From Rikenella microfusus (GTDB lineage Bacteria; Bacteroidota; Bacteroidia; Bacteroidales; Tenuifilaceae): a DNA stretch of 64,000 nt. The position numbers and the translations under genes are program-made. The notes under the pieces are model-generated. The model searched no databases. It had not been told where the DNA came from and saw only the letters and a list, made by a program, of their open reading frames with translations. The stretch is taken from assembly GCA_020722565.1 (NCBI GenBank), contig DYKO01000013.1, forward strand, positions 21,765 through 85,764, written 5' to 3'. This document shows, one piece after another, positions 1 through 9,700 of the stretch. The number at the start of each line of letters is the position of its first letter. Positions within the stretch are counted from its first letter, which is position 1.

Positions 1-661
1 TGGCTAAAAGGATATAAGTTTTATTTTTAATTGATTGAATAAAATAAAACAAATATATGGCAGCCATTACAAAAGCGCCGTAGTAGGTAATTTGGGGGTG
101 GCTGGCATTGAGATTTAAACCCAGTGATAAGCTAAAAATTGCTAACCCGGCGATAAATTTGCCCCTAAGTGTCAGAATCATTCCAGCAATTGTAGGAGCG
201 AGGTAGACAATGGAATGAATTTTGGCATTATGACCGGCACCAATTACAATGAAAAAGTAGGTTGACATACCGTAGGCAATGGAACCTACAATTGAAAGCC
301 AGGGGCTAACACCCATTACTAGTAAAAGGAAGTAAAAACCAAGCATGGTCAAGAAAATGAAGCTGGCCGGTCGGCCTACAATATTGAGAAAGTTATCTAC
401 TTTTTTAAGTAGATTGCCGGAGAAATTAGCACTAATGAGATACGCCGGCATACCGCCAAACATGCTGTTAGTCCATAACGATTCTTCTCCTGTTTTAGCC
501 TTGTAATCGAGTATTTCCTTGGCAGAACCCTTCCACATGGCAATATCGTGCTGTGCCAGTTGTTTTCCCTGGAGCTGGGGATAGAAGTAAGCCAGGGGAA
601 TGGCCAAAAAAAGAACAATGGCTACAAAATGGGGGAGGACTTTTTGAAAGTTTAACTTCAT
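1..661 (-). CDS. YfhO-family membrane protein, N-terminal part (runs off the window)
   Basis: The reading frame opens with ATG at 661 on the minus strand and stays open to the window edge, giving about 220 residues without a stop. It begins with a membrane anchor (residues about 11-27) followed by a soluble stretch with MWKGSAKEI and TNSMFGGMPAY, then several hydrophobic segments. That order is typical of the large multi-pass YfhO-like proteins of Bacteroidota, which are usually about 800 residues, so most of the gene lies outside. The family is thought to act in transfer or modification of cell-envelope glycans, but this copy's substrate is unknown. The gene starts 17 bp after the glycyl-tRNA synthetase stop and probably shares its transcript. 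The family call rests on pattern recognition only. Confidence 0.7.
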   Translation of the reverse strand, partial: MKLNFQKVLPHFVAIVLFLAIPLAYFYPQLQGKQLAQHDIAMWKGSAKEILDYKAKTGEESLWTNSMFGGMPAYLISANFSGNLLKKVDNFLNIVGRPASFIFLTMLGFYFLLLVMGVSPWLSIVGSIAYGMSTYFFIVIGAGHNAKIHSIVYLAPTIAGMILTLRGKFIAGLAIFSLSLGLNLNASHPQITYYGAFVMAAIYLFYFIQSIKNKTYILLA

Positions 662-678
662 ACCGGTATGTTTTGATG

Positions 679-2229
679 TTAAATTTGACGTAACAGGTTG
701 GAAAGCGAAACCTTTTCGTTCATGATTTCGCGCAGGCGCGATGCAGGTACGCGTTCCTGCTTCATGGTATCGCGGTATCTTATGGTAACAGTTTCGTCTT
801 CCAGTGTTTGATGATCAACAGTAATACAGAATGGTGTGCCAATGGCATCGTGACGGCGGTAGCGTTTACCGATGGTATCTTTTTCCTCGTACTGGCAGTT
901 AAAGTCAAATTTTAAATCATCCATTATTTTACGGGCCATCTCGGGTAAGCCATCCTTTTTAACTAGTGGAAATACAGCAAGTTTAACCGGAGCCAGAGCA
1001 GGAGGAATGCGCAGAACTACACGTTCGTCGCTGGTGCCATCCTCTTTGGCAACCTTCTCCTCGGCATAGGCTGCCGAGAGCACCAGCAGGAAGGTTCTAT
1101 CGAGACCAATCGAAGTTTCAATTACGTAGGGTGTGTAGCTTTGGTTGAGGTCGGGGTCAAAGTACTGCAACTTTTTGCCTGAGTGCTTCTGGTGGTTAGC
1201 TAAATCAAAATCGGTGCGGGAATGGATCCCCTCAACCTCCTTGAATCCAAAGGGGAATTCAAATTCAATATCGGATGCAGCATTGGCGTAGTGGGCCAAT
1301 TTCTCGTGCTTGTGGAAACGGTATTTGCTATCGCCAAAGCCCATTGCTCGATGCCAGCGCATGCGCTTTTCCATCCAGTACTCGTACCAGGTCATTTCCT
1401 CGCCCGGACGAACAAAGAACTGCATTTCCATTTGTTCAAACTCGCGCATGCGGAATATGAATTGCCGGGCAACAATCTCGTTACGGAATGCTTTGCCCAC
1501 TTGGGCAATACCAAATGGTATCTTCATTCGTCCGGTTTTTTGAACATTGATGTAGTTTACAAAGATACCCTGAGCAGTTTCGGGACGGAGGTAAATGGTA
1601 TTGGCATCATCGCTGACCGAGCCCAACTTGGTTTCAAACATCAAATTGAACTGTCGAACTTCCGTCCAGTTTCGGGTACCGGAAATGGGGCAAACTATTT
1701 CGCAATCCTCGATTATTTTTTTGATTTCCGCCAGGTTGTTCTGTTCCAGTGCCTCAACCATGCGATGGTTAACGCTATCGATTTTTTGTGATACTTCCTG
1801 AACTCTTGGGTTTGTTGTTCTAAACAAATTTTCGTCAAACGATTCGCCGAAGCGTTTTCGGGCCTTTTCAACCTCTTTATCAATTTTCTCGCGTTGCTTA
1901 TCCATCCATTCCTCAATGAGAACATCGGCACGGTAGCGCTTTTTGCTATCCTTGTTATCGATTAGCGGGTCGTTAAAGGCACCCACATGCCCCGATGCCA
2001 CCCAGGTTTGGGGATGCATAAAAATGGCGGCATCAATACCCACAATATTTTCGTTTAACTTGGTCATGGCTTCCCACCAGTAACGGCGGATGTTGTTTTT
2101 TAACTCAACTCCGTTCTGTCCATAGTCGTAAACGGCACTTAATCCATCATAAATCTCGCTCGATGGAAAAACAAATCCATATTCCTTTGAGTGTGCTATA
2201 AGCTTCTTGAAAAGTTCTTCCTGTGTCAT
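679..2229 (-). CDS. glyQS: glycine--tRNA ligase (dimeric class II type)
   Basis: Charges tRNA-Gly with glycine in the cytoplasm. The 516 residues match the single-chain, alpha2 eukaryote/archaea-like enzyme rather than the two-subunit GlyQ/GlyS type. Visible landmarks are the N-terminal FVFPSSEIYDGL segment (residues 19-30), class II motif 2 around FRNE (248-251), the glycine-pocket region with RPETAQGIF (215-223), motif 3 GLDRTFL (375-381) and a C-terminal anticodon-binding domain (about 413-515). The start ATG at 2229 gives the usual N-terminus. A TAnnTTTG-type -7 box on the minus strand (2259-2266) lies about 30 bp upstream, in the region shared with the divergent sensor kinase. The YfhO-like gene follows on the same strand. 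Confidence 0.97.
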   Translation of the reverse strand: MTQEELFKKLIAHSKEYGFVFPSSEIYDGLSAVYDYGQNGVELKNNIRRYWWEAMTKLNENIVGIDAAIFMHPQTWVASGHVGAFNDPLIDNKDSKKRYRADVLIEEWMDKQREKIDKEVEKARKRFGESFDENLFRTTNPRVQEVSQKIDSVNHRMVEALEQNNLAEIKKIIEDCEIVCPISGTRNWTEVRQFNLMFETKLGSVSDDANTIYLRPETAQGIFVNYINVQKTGRMKIPFGIAQVGKAFRNEIVARQFIFRMREFEQMEMQFFVRPGEEMTWYEYWMEKRMRWHRAMGFGDSKYRFHKHEKLAHYANAASDIEFEFPFGFKEVEGIHSRTDFDLANHQKHSGKKLQYFDPDLNQSYTPYVIETSIGLDRTFLLVLSAAYAEEKVAKEDGTSDERVVLRIPPALAPVKLAVFPLVKKDGLPEMARKIMDDLKFDFNCQYEEKDTIGKRYRRHDAIGTPFCITVDHQTLEDETVTIRYRDTMKQERVPASRLREIMNEKVSLSNLLRQI

Positions 2230-2360
2230 AAAAAGAGTAAATAAAAATCAGCAACTCACAAAAATAGCTTAATTTATCAACATTGAAAAAAACTGTTGCT
2301 GTATTAAAATTGATCTTAAATCATCATTTTATTATATTGCGTAATTGAAACATTAAAATT

Positions 2361-4982
2361 ATGCTGCTTTTATTTGTAAGATTCTTTCTTTATCCTTCTT
2401 TACTTTTAGGAGGAATATTTACAACCTACAAGGGAAGCATTCTGTCTCACCTAACCATAAATCCCACTGGTGGTAATGTGGCTTTAGATGATAAAAAAAA
2501 TCAACAGGTACCTGATCACAGAATTAAGGCGGCGCTGCTTTTAAATATTGCAGAAAATATTCAATGGCCAAACGAACAAGGGATAAACCAGTTTGCCATC
2601 CTGCTTATTGATACCGATACCTTGTTATATGGAGAGTTAAAAAAAATTGAATCAAATTACCTATTAAAAGGTAAAACCATTAGGGTTGCCCATTCGGTTC
2701 AACTTCCAAAAGACCCTGCCCAATATGCTATTATTTTTTTAGGCGAAAAGGAGAATACATTTTTAAACACCATTTACCAGCAGGTTTCCCATAAGGGCGT
2801 ACTGCTTTTTACCGATCAGGGGGCAGAACGGCTTTTAACCATGGTGAATATAGTTTACAACCCTCAAAAGAAAACAGTTTCGTTTGAACTTAACCGTGCT
2901 ACTCTTGAGGATAACGGTTTTAACTTTAATCCTAAATTGGTTGCCTTTGGCGGCAACTTTATAGATATAAGGGAGCTATACCTCAAAACCTATCAGCAAC
3001 TTAAGGATGGAAAACAAAAGTTGCAGGATTTGCAACTGGAGTTAGAAAATTATAAGCACGAAAAAAAGAGGTATGAAGAGGATATTAGGTTTCTTAATGA
3101 AAAACTTAAAAATATTGCCCTAGAATTGGGTGCTTCGCTAAGGGAGTATGATAGCCTAAGTAAAAATTTTGTTATTAAGGATAGCGCATTGCAAGCAACA
3201 ATAAAACAGCTTAACAAAAAAAATGATGAACGTAAAACCCTACAGGTTTTAATAAATAAACAATTAGACTCAATTGCAGAAACACAATTCCAACTCAATT
3301 ACCTGTCGGATTTGGTTAATGAGAAACAGAAAGAATTGGACTTCAGAAAGAAAGAAATTAATGAGCAGGGAAATCTGATTTCAGAGAAAGAGTCCATTAT
3401 ACTTATGCAGCAGAAGCGATTCTACCTAATGATGGCGTTGCTTTTGGGAATAACTTTAAGCCTTTTGTTTGCCTTTTGGGCCTATAGGATTAAAAGAAGG
3501 CTAAACATTGAGTTGGGACAAAAGGTACAGCAGCGAACTCTTGAACTTTCAATGAGCCGTAGCCATTACCAGAGGCTTTTTGACAATTCCCCTATAGCCA
3601 TGCTGGAGCTTGATTTGTCACAACTATTAAAATTTGTAAGTGAAATTGCAATTACTAATGAAACTAATAAAAATGAAAGTATTGATATTTCAATTGACAA
3701 GATAAAAGAGGGGTTGCAATACATAGGGGTAACAAATATAAATGTAGCAGGCCTGAAGCTATTTGGATTTAAGGATGTTGAGGATGCCCGGGCCAACTAT
3801 TTTAAAACTTACACCGTTGAGTCGCTCGAAATGTTTAAAGGTGTTTACATGGCTTTAATTGAGAAGCAAACATCGAATGAGTATGAAAGTATAAGGGGAA
3901 CCATTGATGGCAGAAAATTATATGTTATACTCAAATGGCTGGTGCTACCCGGTTATGCAAATGATTTCACAAAGGTTCTTTTATCGGTTACTGATATTAC
4001 CAAAATTAAGGAATATGAACAGGAACTTACAAGACATAGAAATCACCTGGAAGAACTGGTTGAAGAACGCGCTCTTGAAATACTAAGGCTAAACGATGAG
4101 CTCAAAACATCTAATGAGGAGCTCAAAGCAAAAACAGATGCACTTGAGCAAACCATTCAAATGCTTGAAGATGCCCAAAATCAATTGATACAACAGGAAA
4201 AGATGGCCTCACTGGGTATGTTAACTGCGGGAATAGCTCATGAAATTAACAACCCAATAAATTACATTAGCGGGAGCCAACAAGCTCTTAGCAGCTTACT
4301 TGATGAGGTATGGAAGCTACTTAATGAATACCGAAACATTGCCTTTTCCGATGATTCGAAAAATAGGGCAACTGCATTTGAATTGGAAAAAGGAAATGCC
4401 GCTGAAGAAATTTTTTATTCCATTAAACTTTTGCTTTCGAGCATTGATACTGGAATTGAAAGAACCTCCCAAATAATTAAAAGCCTAAGGGCTTTTTCTC
4501 GTAACGATAAGCTATCAGAGGTTAATGTTTATGTACCTGATGCATTAAATGATGTGCTTAACATACTAAGAGCTAACTATGCAGGCCGAATACAAATAGT
4601 TCAGCAGCACGATGAGCACCAGCCACAAATTCGATGTATTTCAAACAGTATTCACCAGATACTGATGAACTTGATTTCCAATGCTATTGATGCTATTGAG
4701 GGAGAGGGATTAATAACCATTAGCACAATTTACCATTCCATAACCCGTGAGTTGGAAATTAGGATAAAGGATACGGGCGTGGGTATATCGCCAGATATTC
4801 AAAGTAGAATTTTCGACCCATTTTTTACTACTAAAGAGGTAGGAAAGGGAACCGGATTGGGACTTTACATAACCTATAACTATATTAAGGCTAATAATGG
4901 GAATATTGAGGTGAATTCTACTCCGGGAGAGGGAAGCGATTTTATTGTTTGGTTACCCGTTAGCAATGACAACAATTACTAA
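2361..4982 (+). CDS. sensor histidine kinase with N-terminal YfiR (DUF4154) domain
   Basis: 873 residues. After a hydrophobic N-terminus comes a YfiR/DUF4154-like domain (about 53-190), with the typical KAALLLNIAENIQWP opening and a GGNFIDIRE end. Then follow a long coiled coil (about 205-350), one membrane segment (about 354-377), a PAS-like region (about 403-560), a second coiled coil, a HisKA domain with phospho-acceptor His627 in GIAHEINNP, and a HATPase_c domain (N box NLISNAIDA, G1 DTGVGIS, F box DPFFTT, G2 GTGLGL). It should be a membrane-bound kinase sensing a periplasmic signal through YfiR. No response-regulator gene lies next to it, so its partner is elsewhere. The upstream gene diverges; about 770 bp of empty DNA follow. 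Confidence 0.9.
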   Translation: MLLLFVRFFLYPSLLLGGIFTTYKGSILSHLTINPTGGNVALDDKKNQQVPDHRIKAALLLNIAENIQWPNEQGINQFAILLIDTDTLLYGELKKIESNYLLKGKTIRVAHSVQLPKDPAQYAIIFLGEKENTFLNTIYQQVSHKGVLLFTDQGAERLLTMVNIVYNPQKKTVSFELNRATLEDNGFNFNPKLVAFGGNFIDIRELYLKTYQQLKDGKQKLQDLQLELENYKHEKKRYEEDIRFLNEKLKNIALELGASLREYDSLSKNFVIKDSALQATIKQLNKKNDERKTLQVLINKQLDSIAETQFQLNYLSDLVNEKQKELDFRKKEINEQGNLISEKESIILMQQKRFYLMMALLLGITLSLLFAFWAYRIKRRLNIELGQKVQQRTLELSMSRSHYQRLFDNSPIAMLELDLSQLLKFVSEIAITNETNKNESIDISIDKIKEGLQYIGVTNINVAGLKLFGFKDVEDARANYFKTYTVESLEMFKGVYMALIEKQTSNEYESIRGTIDGRKLYVILKWLVLPGYANDFTKVLLSVTDITKIKEYEQELTRHRNHLEELVEERALEILRLNDELKTSNEELKAKTDALEQTIQMLEDAQNQLIQQEKMASLGMLTAGIAHEINNPINYISGSQQALSSLLDEVWKLLNEYRNIAFSDDSKNRATAFELEKGNAAEEIFYSIKLLLSSIDTGIERTSQIIKSLRAFSRNDKLSEVNVYVPDALNDVLNILRANYAGRIQIVQQHDEHQPQIRCISNSIHQILMNLISNAIDAIEGEGLITISTIYHSITRELEIRIKDTGVGISPDIQSRIFDPFFTTKEVGKGTGLGLYITYNYIKANNGNIEVNSTPGEGSDFIVWLPVSNDNNY

Positions 4983-5755
4983 CATAATCATCCACAAATA
5001 ATTATAAAATTAAATAAAAAGCACATTGAAAAACTGATAAGGGTTAAAATTACATCCGCTTACTCAAAACACTTGTAATTGTGCTTAAATAATGATGTCA
5101 GCTTCATTAGAGGAGTAACCTATCAGTAAAAAAATTTTTTATGCTACATTTTATTCCCATGCTTCTATAGCTCTCATTTGAAATACTACTAAAAACTTTT
5201 TTATAACCAAATATTCGTTATCGAGTCATTTAATCGCTTCATTATTTCATGTTGAGGAGGTATGATGCACATAGAATCATAAGTTATATCGTTATTAAAT
5301 TGCCTTTCTTGCTTTTCATATGAATTTTACCAATCCAACCCGCAGGTAAACGGTATATTGGCATCCAATTTCCCCTTGCAAAATACTATTTCGTTTTTTT
5401 AAAAGATATATGGGCATAGTTCAGCCCATTAAACATCAGTCCTTTACCTTAGGGCACCCCAACGCTCGACGATATAATTTGTATGGGTTAAAATTATTTT
5501 TTATCCATTTCGATAAACGTTAAAAAACCATCAATTAATTTCTATAATTAAATACATTATTATAGGTATGCCGATTTTTTGTAGGCCTTAATACACTAGT
5601 TAATAATTACAAATTTATGCGTGCTAATATTTGTGACCAACATCACAAAAGCGAATGCATTTTGTCATCCACAAATTTAAAAATAGGCATACATATTAGT
5701 CAATATTTGGTATTGTTATAAAATAAACAATCATAATAAATTAAAATTTACAAAA
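4983..5755. other. 773-bp AT-rich intergenic region without a recognisable gene
   Basis: No reading frame of credible length or composition was found on either strand. The stretch has a short hairpin-forming inverted repeat (ATGGGC at 5410-5415 and GCCCAT at 5424-5429) without a T-run, so it is not a convincing terminator. It should hold the end of the upstream kinase transcript and the promoter of the DsrE-like gene, but no perfect TAnnTTTG box was found just before 5756. Its length is unusual for this otherwise compact window. Confidence 0.6.
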
Positions 5756-6301
5756 ATGGATATGGACATTCAGAATGAGCTGGAGCAGTTGAAAAAACGG
5801 ATAGCTGACTTGGAAATGAATCGTCAGGATCAACTATCGATTGCAATAGTATCAGGAGATTTGGATAAAATTTTGGCCACTATGATAATTTCTTTGGCTG
5901 CTGTAGCCAGCGACACCAAGGTTAAGCTGTTTTTTTCGTTTTGGGCCCTCTCGGCTCTGCGCGATCCCAATAGGAAGGGAAAGGGAAAAAACTTCATTCC
6001 CAAAATGTTTGACCTAATGCTTCCTAAAGGAAGGGGAAAACTTAAACTTTCGAAGATGAACATGATGGGCATAGGTCCATTTATGATTAAAATGCTAATG
6101 CGCAAGCAAAACGTGATGTCGCTTGATGAGATGTTCAAACAAGCAGCTGAACTGGGAATAGAAATTGTGGTTTGCGAGATGTCGATGAACTTGATGGGAA
6201 TCAAAAAGGAAGAGATTATTGATTATCCCCACCTAACCTATGCCGGAGCAGCAACCTTTGTTGCTGATGCAAGCCAGAGCAGCATTCAACTTTTTATTTA
6301 G
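5756..6301 (+). CDS. DsrE/DsrF-like (DrsH-like) family protein
   Basis: 181 residues. A short N-terminal coiled-coil stretch with ELEQLKKRIADLE is followed by a DsrE-like fold opening at QLSIAIVSGDLDKILATMIISLAA (residues 26-49, shown here only to place it). The single conserved-type cysteine is Cys140 in IVVCEMSMN, the position that carries sulfur or disulfide chemistry in relatives. Proteins of this group (COG2210-like, sometimes labelled peroxiredoxin family) are linked to sulfur-carrier or persulfide metabolism, but no sulfur-relay partner gene is nearby. The gene stands alone, with about 770 bp empty before it and 480 bp after it. The family call is good; the cellular role is not known. 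Confidence 0.8.
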   Translation: MDMDIQNELEQLKKRIADLEMNRQDQLSIAIVSGDLDKILATMIISLAAVASDTKVKLFFSFWALSALRDPNRKGKGKNFIPKMFDLMLPKGRGKLKLSKMNMMGIGPFMIKMLMRKQNVMSLDEMFKQAAELGIEIVVCEMSMNLMGIKKEEIIDYPHLTYAGAATFVADASQSSIQLFI

Positions 6302-6777
6302 GTGATACTAATTATCAAATTAACAAATCCGAGACGATTGTGTAAGTTTAAACTATCATTTAAACTAAAAATAGAGGATTACCAGAAATACGAAAATTTC
6401 TATAAATTTTTAAACACCCAATGGATAGGGTTAGCCAAAGAAGCCCCACCTTATGCATAAAGAAGGGAATAATTTGATTTTTTACATATCCTTCCTTTGC
6501 TGGCCAGCAATGTTTGTAGTAGCTACATCGGTTTAAACAGCAATAAATAAAATGCATTTCATTACTATTAAAACCTATACTTTAGGAATTATTTTGTTCT
6601 ATCCCATATTGATTTTTAAGGGATTTTCCTTTGTGATTTCTAATACATGTTACTCTCTGGTAAAGAATTTATAATAAATGGAGAGAGCGACATGAAACCC
6701 TGAGTTACGCACCAAAATGCTCACACTTTAGCGTGAATTTAATATCAATAGGTAGATTTTCAGACAATAAGCGTTTT
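6302..6777. other. 476-bp intergenic region, convergent gene ends
   Basis: This lies between the ends of the DsrE-like gene (plus) and the giant surface-protein gene (minus). A weak AT-rich inverted repeat (6345-6352 paired with 6359-6366) sits just after the DsrE-like gene. It has no GC core or T-run and can only be a poor terminator. A 65-codon minus-strand frame at 6360-6557 has no recognisable features and was not accepted. Nothing else is seen. Confidence 0.5.
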
Positions 6778-9700
6778 TTAGTTTCTGTAGCCCACCACGC
6801 AGGTTTTCTTTTCGCGCTCTACTTTTCCGTTAAGGTTATAGTATTCAATTAAAATGATGTAAATTCCTGCATCTACACGGTGGTTGTATGAGTTGATGCC
6901 ATCCCAGCTTAACTGGCCCGATGTTCCTAGGGTCAGGTTATTGGCCAATCGAAATATCTCAATGCCGATAGCGTTGAAAATACGAATGTTTGCTACAAAA
7001 CCCGGATTGGGAAGCTGGTAGCTGATGAGCAGATAATCGTCACGGCCGTCACCATCGGGGGAGAAGGTTTCTGGTGTTAGGGTAAAATGGCATTTGGCCT
7101 CTTGATATTCTGTGTATTGCGAGTTTCTATATGTGGGTGTGGCAAACCCGGCTGCCTGTGCAGCCGAATGCCATGTTGCGGGTTGATTGCTTGGTAAATC
7201 GGGATTTATTCGCTCTAGCGATACTCCTATTACATTGCTCAAGAGGCGATTGTGCATCTTTTCGGTGTACCGAACCTCGTCAATTACTTCATTGCTGTTG
7301 TTCAGTAGCACTACGATGCCCATATCGTTGTTGTATGCTGGTATTTGGGGTACCGGGACAAAGAATTTAGGGTTAAGGCAGGTGTAAAATTGCATTACCT
7401 CTGGTGGGCTAAGGGTTGTAACGGCGTATTCGCCTGGAAATATTAACCTTGGGGTTGCCGACGCTGCATAGGTATCCTTAATTTCCAGATTTTTCTCATC
7501 GCGATTGGCCAACCGCAGGTGCTTGAGATCAATAGTTTTGCTTGAGCGGTTGTAGAGCTCAACGAAATCGGTACCACCGGTATGGGGATTAAAGAGTATT
7601 TCGTTTATTACAATGTCGTTGGGAGATGCAATTACCGGTAGGCCAATCCGTATAAGGGTATCGGGCATTAAGTTACCAGAAAAATCGCCGACATTCTGAA
7701 TAAGTATATCATATACATTTCCCTGCTGAATGGGATTACTGAGTTTAATGGTTACTGAATGAAACAAATCATCGGTTACTATTTCATCGATAATAAGATT
7801 AGTGCTGTAATTCTCACTTAGTGTAACTGTAAGTATGTCCATGGGCTCATTGAATACGAGGTTTATAGTTGTGGAATCTGGTACCTGATGATACAGTAGG
7901 TATGGATGAACTACATCGGGCTTGCTGGCAAGGACCGAGTTGGGAGCGCAGGGAGTACCACCCTCATTTGCCATGCAGGCCTGCCAGTTATTACGGCCTT
8001 CGGCCAGGTTTCTGAAATCGATACATTCCAGGGAGTAACCACCTGAGCTGCGCATTGGGTCATTATACCAATCGTTGTTGTAGTCAGCAAAGGCAATTAG
8101 GTTATTATCGGCATCGTATAGTTTTAGTAGCATACCATTGTTTAGAAGGGCTGGGAACGAACTTACTTCAATGGTTTTGCCGTAGGGGTTAAAAGCACTC
8201 ATGGCGGTTGTTCCACCAATTAGGACATACGATTGGGGGGCAATGGTATCGGGCGGAAGCGATACCTGCTTTTCGTTTAACCATAATGTCCAGCCTTCTG
8301 TAAGAATGGTATCGGAGTTGGGATTAAAGAGTTCAATATACTCATATTCGGGTAATCCGTTCGACGGGGTTGGGTTGGCCATTATTTCGTTGATTATTAG
8401 CCGACCCAGGTTCCCTTCTGCCGAAAAGCCAAATTCAATGCTATCGGGGAGGCTGTAACCGCTGGAATCGGTAATATTATCAACATAAAGCGTTAGTTTC
8501 TCAAACGGGAGTTTTTCAGTAACCAGCGTAACCGATTGGTTGGTGTTGGGTTTAATTTCTTTTATGTCGATATTTACTGAGTTGTGGAATTTTAGAAGGT
8601 AATTCTGTATATCAAGTGCTGTGCTTAATTCAACATCTTTTGAAAAATTAACTCTTATGGTGTTCAAGTTCAGCACACGAGTCGATTGAATTACGGGTGG
8701 GAAATTGGTTGTGCAGAACTGAATATCATCAATCCAAAGTTGCCCGGCTCTGCTCGACGTGTACCCATAAATAAATGAAATGTAGCTGAATGATGATAGC
8801 AAATTTAGTTTTGCCTCGCCACCAAAGGTTTTTAAACCTGTTGCTGTGGGAGTGAACCATAGCTTAATGGTCCCTGATGGTGAGAGTGTTATGTTTAGGA
8901 TAATTTCCTCGTTTTCGTTCCATTCGTAGCTGCTGCTGATGATTTTGCTCTTTTTACCGCCGGAAAATTGGAAAATCGATATTAAGTCGTTACCGGCAGA
9001 AGGATTGAGGCCAACGGCATAGCCTTCGGCTTCGGGGTCTAGGGGGTTATCGGTGTTAGATATAAAGGCCAGGTAAAAATAGTTTTCCGACGATGGTTCC
9101 CAATTCCCGTTTCGAATCCTTATGCGCCATTCCGCTGCTTTTCCATTTAAATCGACATTAACAGGAATGCCTAAAACCGATACTTTATCCGCAGGATCGC
9201 CGGCATGGACAAGTGAGAACTCTCCACCTAAGGGCAATGCACGTGATGCAACCCAGTTGTTTATTCCAATCCATTCGGGCAGTTGTGCCTCAAAATCTTC
9301 ATCAACCCAACAGGTGCTGCCATAGCCACAGTAAATGGGCTCCGAAATGGCATTGGCCAACCAACCAAAGTATGATTTAAGTTGATAAACCCCAACGGCC
9401 GAAAGTTGCAAATTGTCCCATTGGGCAAGACCATCATCTAATGGTTTTAGCATGGAATCAATCTGTAGATTTCCTGGTCCGATTAACTTTTCGAGTGCAG
9501 CGTACGCCTGAAATTCACTGTCAACATTTCCACGCGAATCCGAAGCCTTTACACTTATGCTAAAAGGTTGGTTCGGATTAACTGAGTGCGGAGTTGTTTC
9601 AAAAAGCAGACGATCGGCTTCAACGTTCACTCTACAGGGTCGACCAAATATGGTTGAAGGGAAGGAACCATAAAAAGCTGTGCTGTTGTTATGGGTGGTC

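Noticed and set aside
397..618. 73-residue open frame on the minus strand
   Set aside because: It lies in a different frame inside the YfhO-like gene, which is open from 661 to the window edge with membrane-protein composition. It is a chance frame.
1222..1791. 189-residue plus-strand frame inside the glycyl-tRNA synthetase gene
   Set aside because: Fully antisense to a well conserved enzyme and with no recognisable domain.
5410..5429. Inverted repeat ATGGGC/GCCCAT as a terminator
   Set aside because: It has no T-run and lies more than 400 bp from the nearest upstream gene end.
6360..6557. 65-residue minus-strand frame between the DsrE-like and surface-protein genes
   Set aside because: No promoter, no known motif and a composition unlike neighbouring genes.
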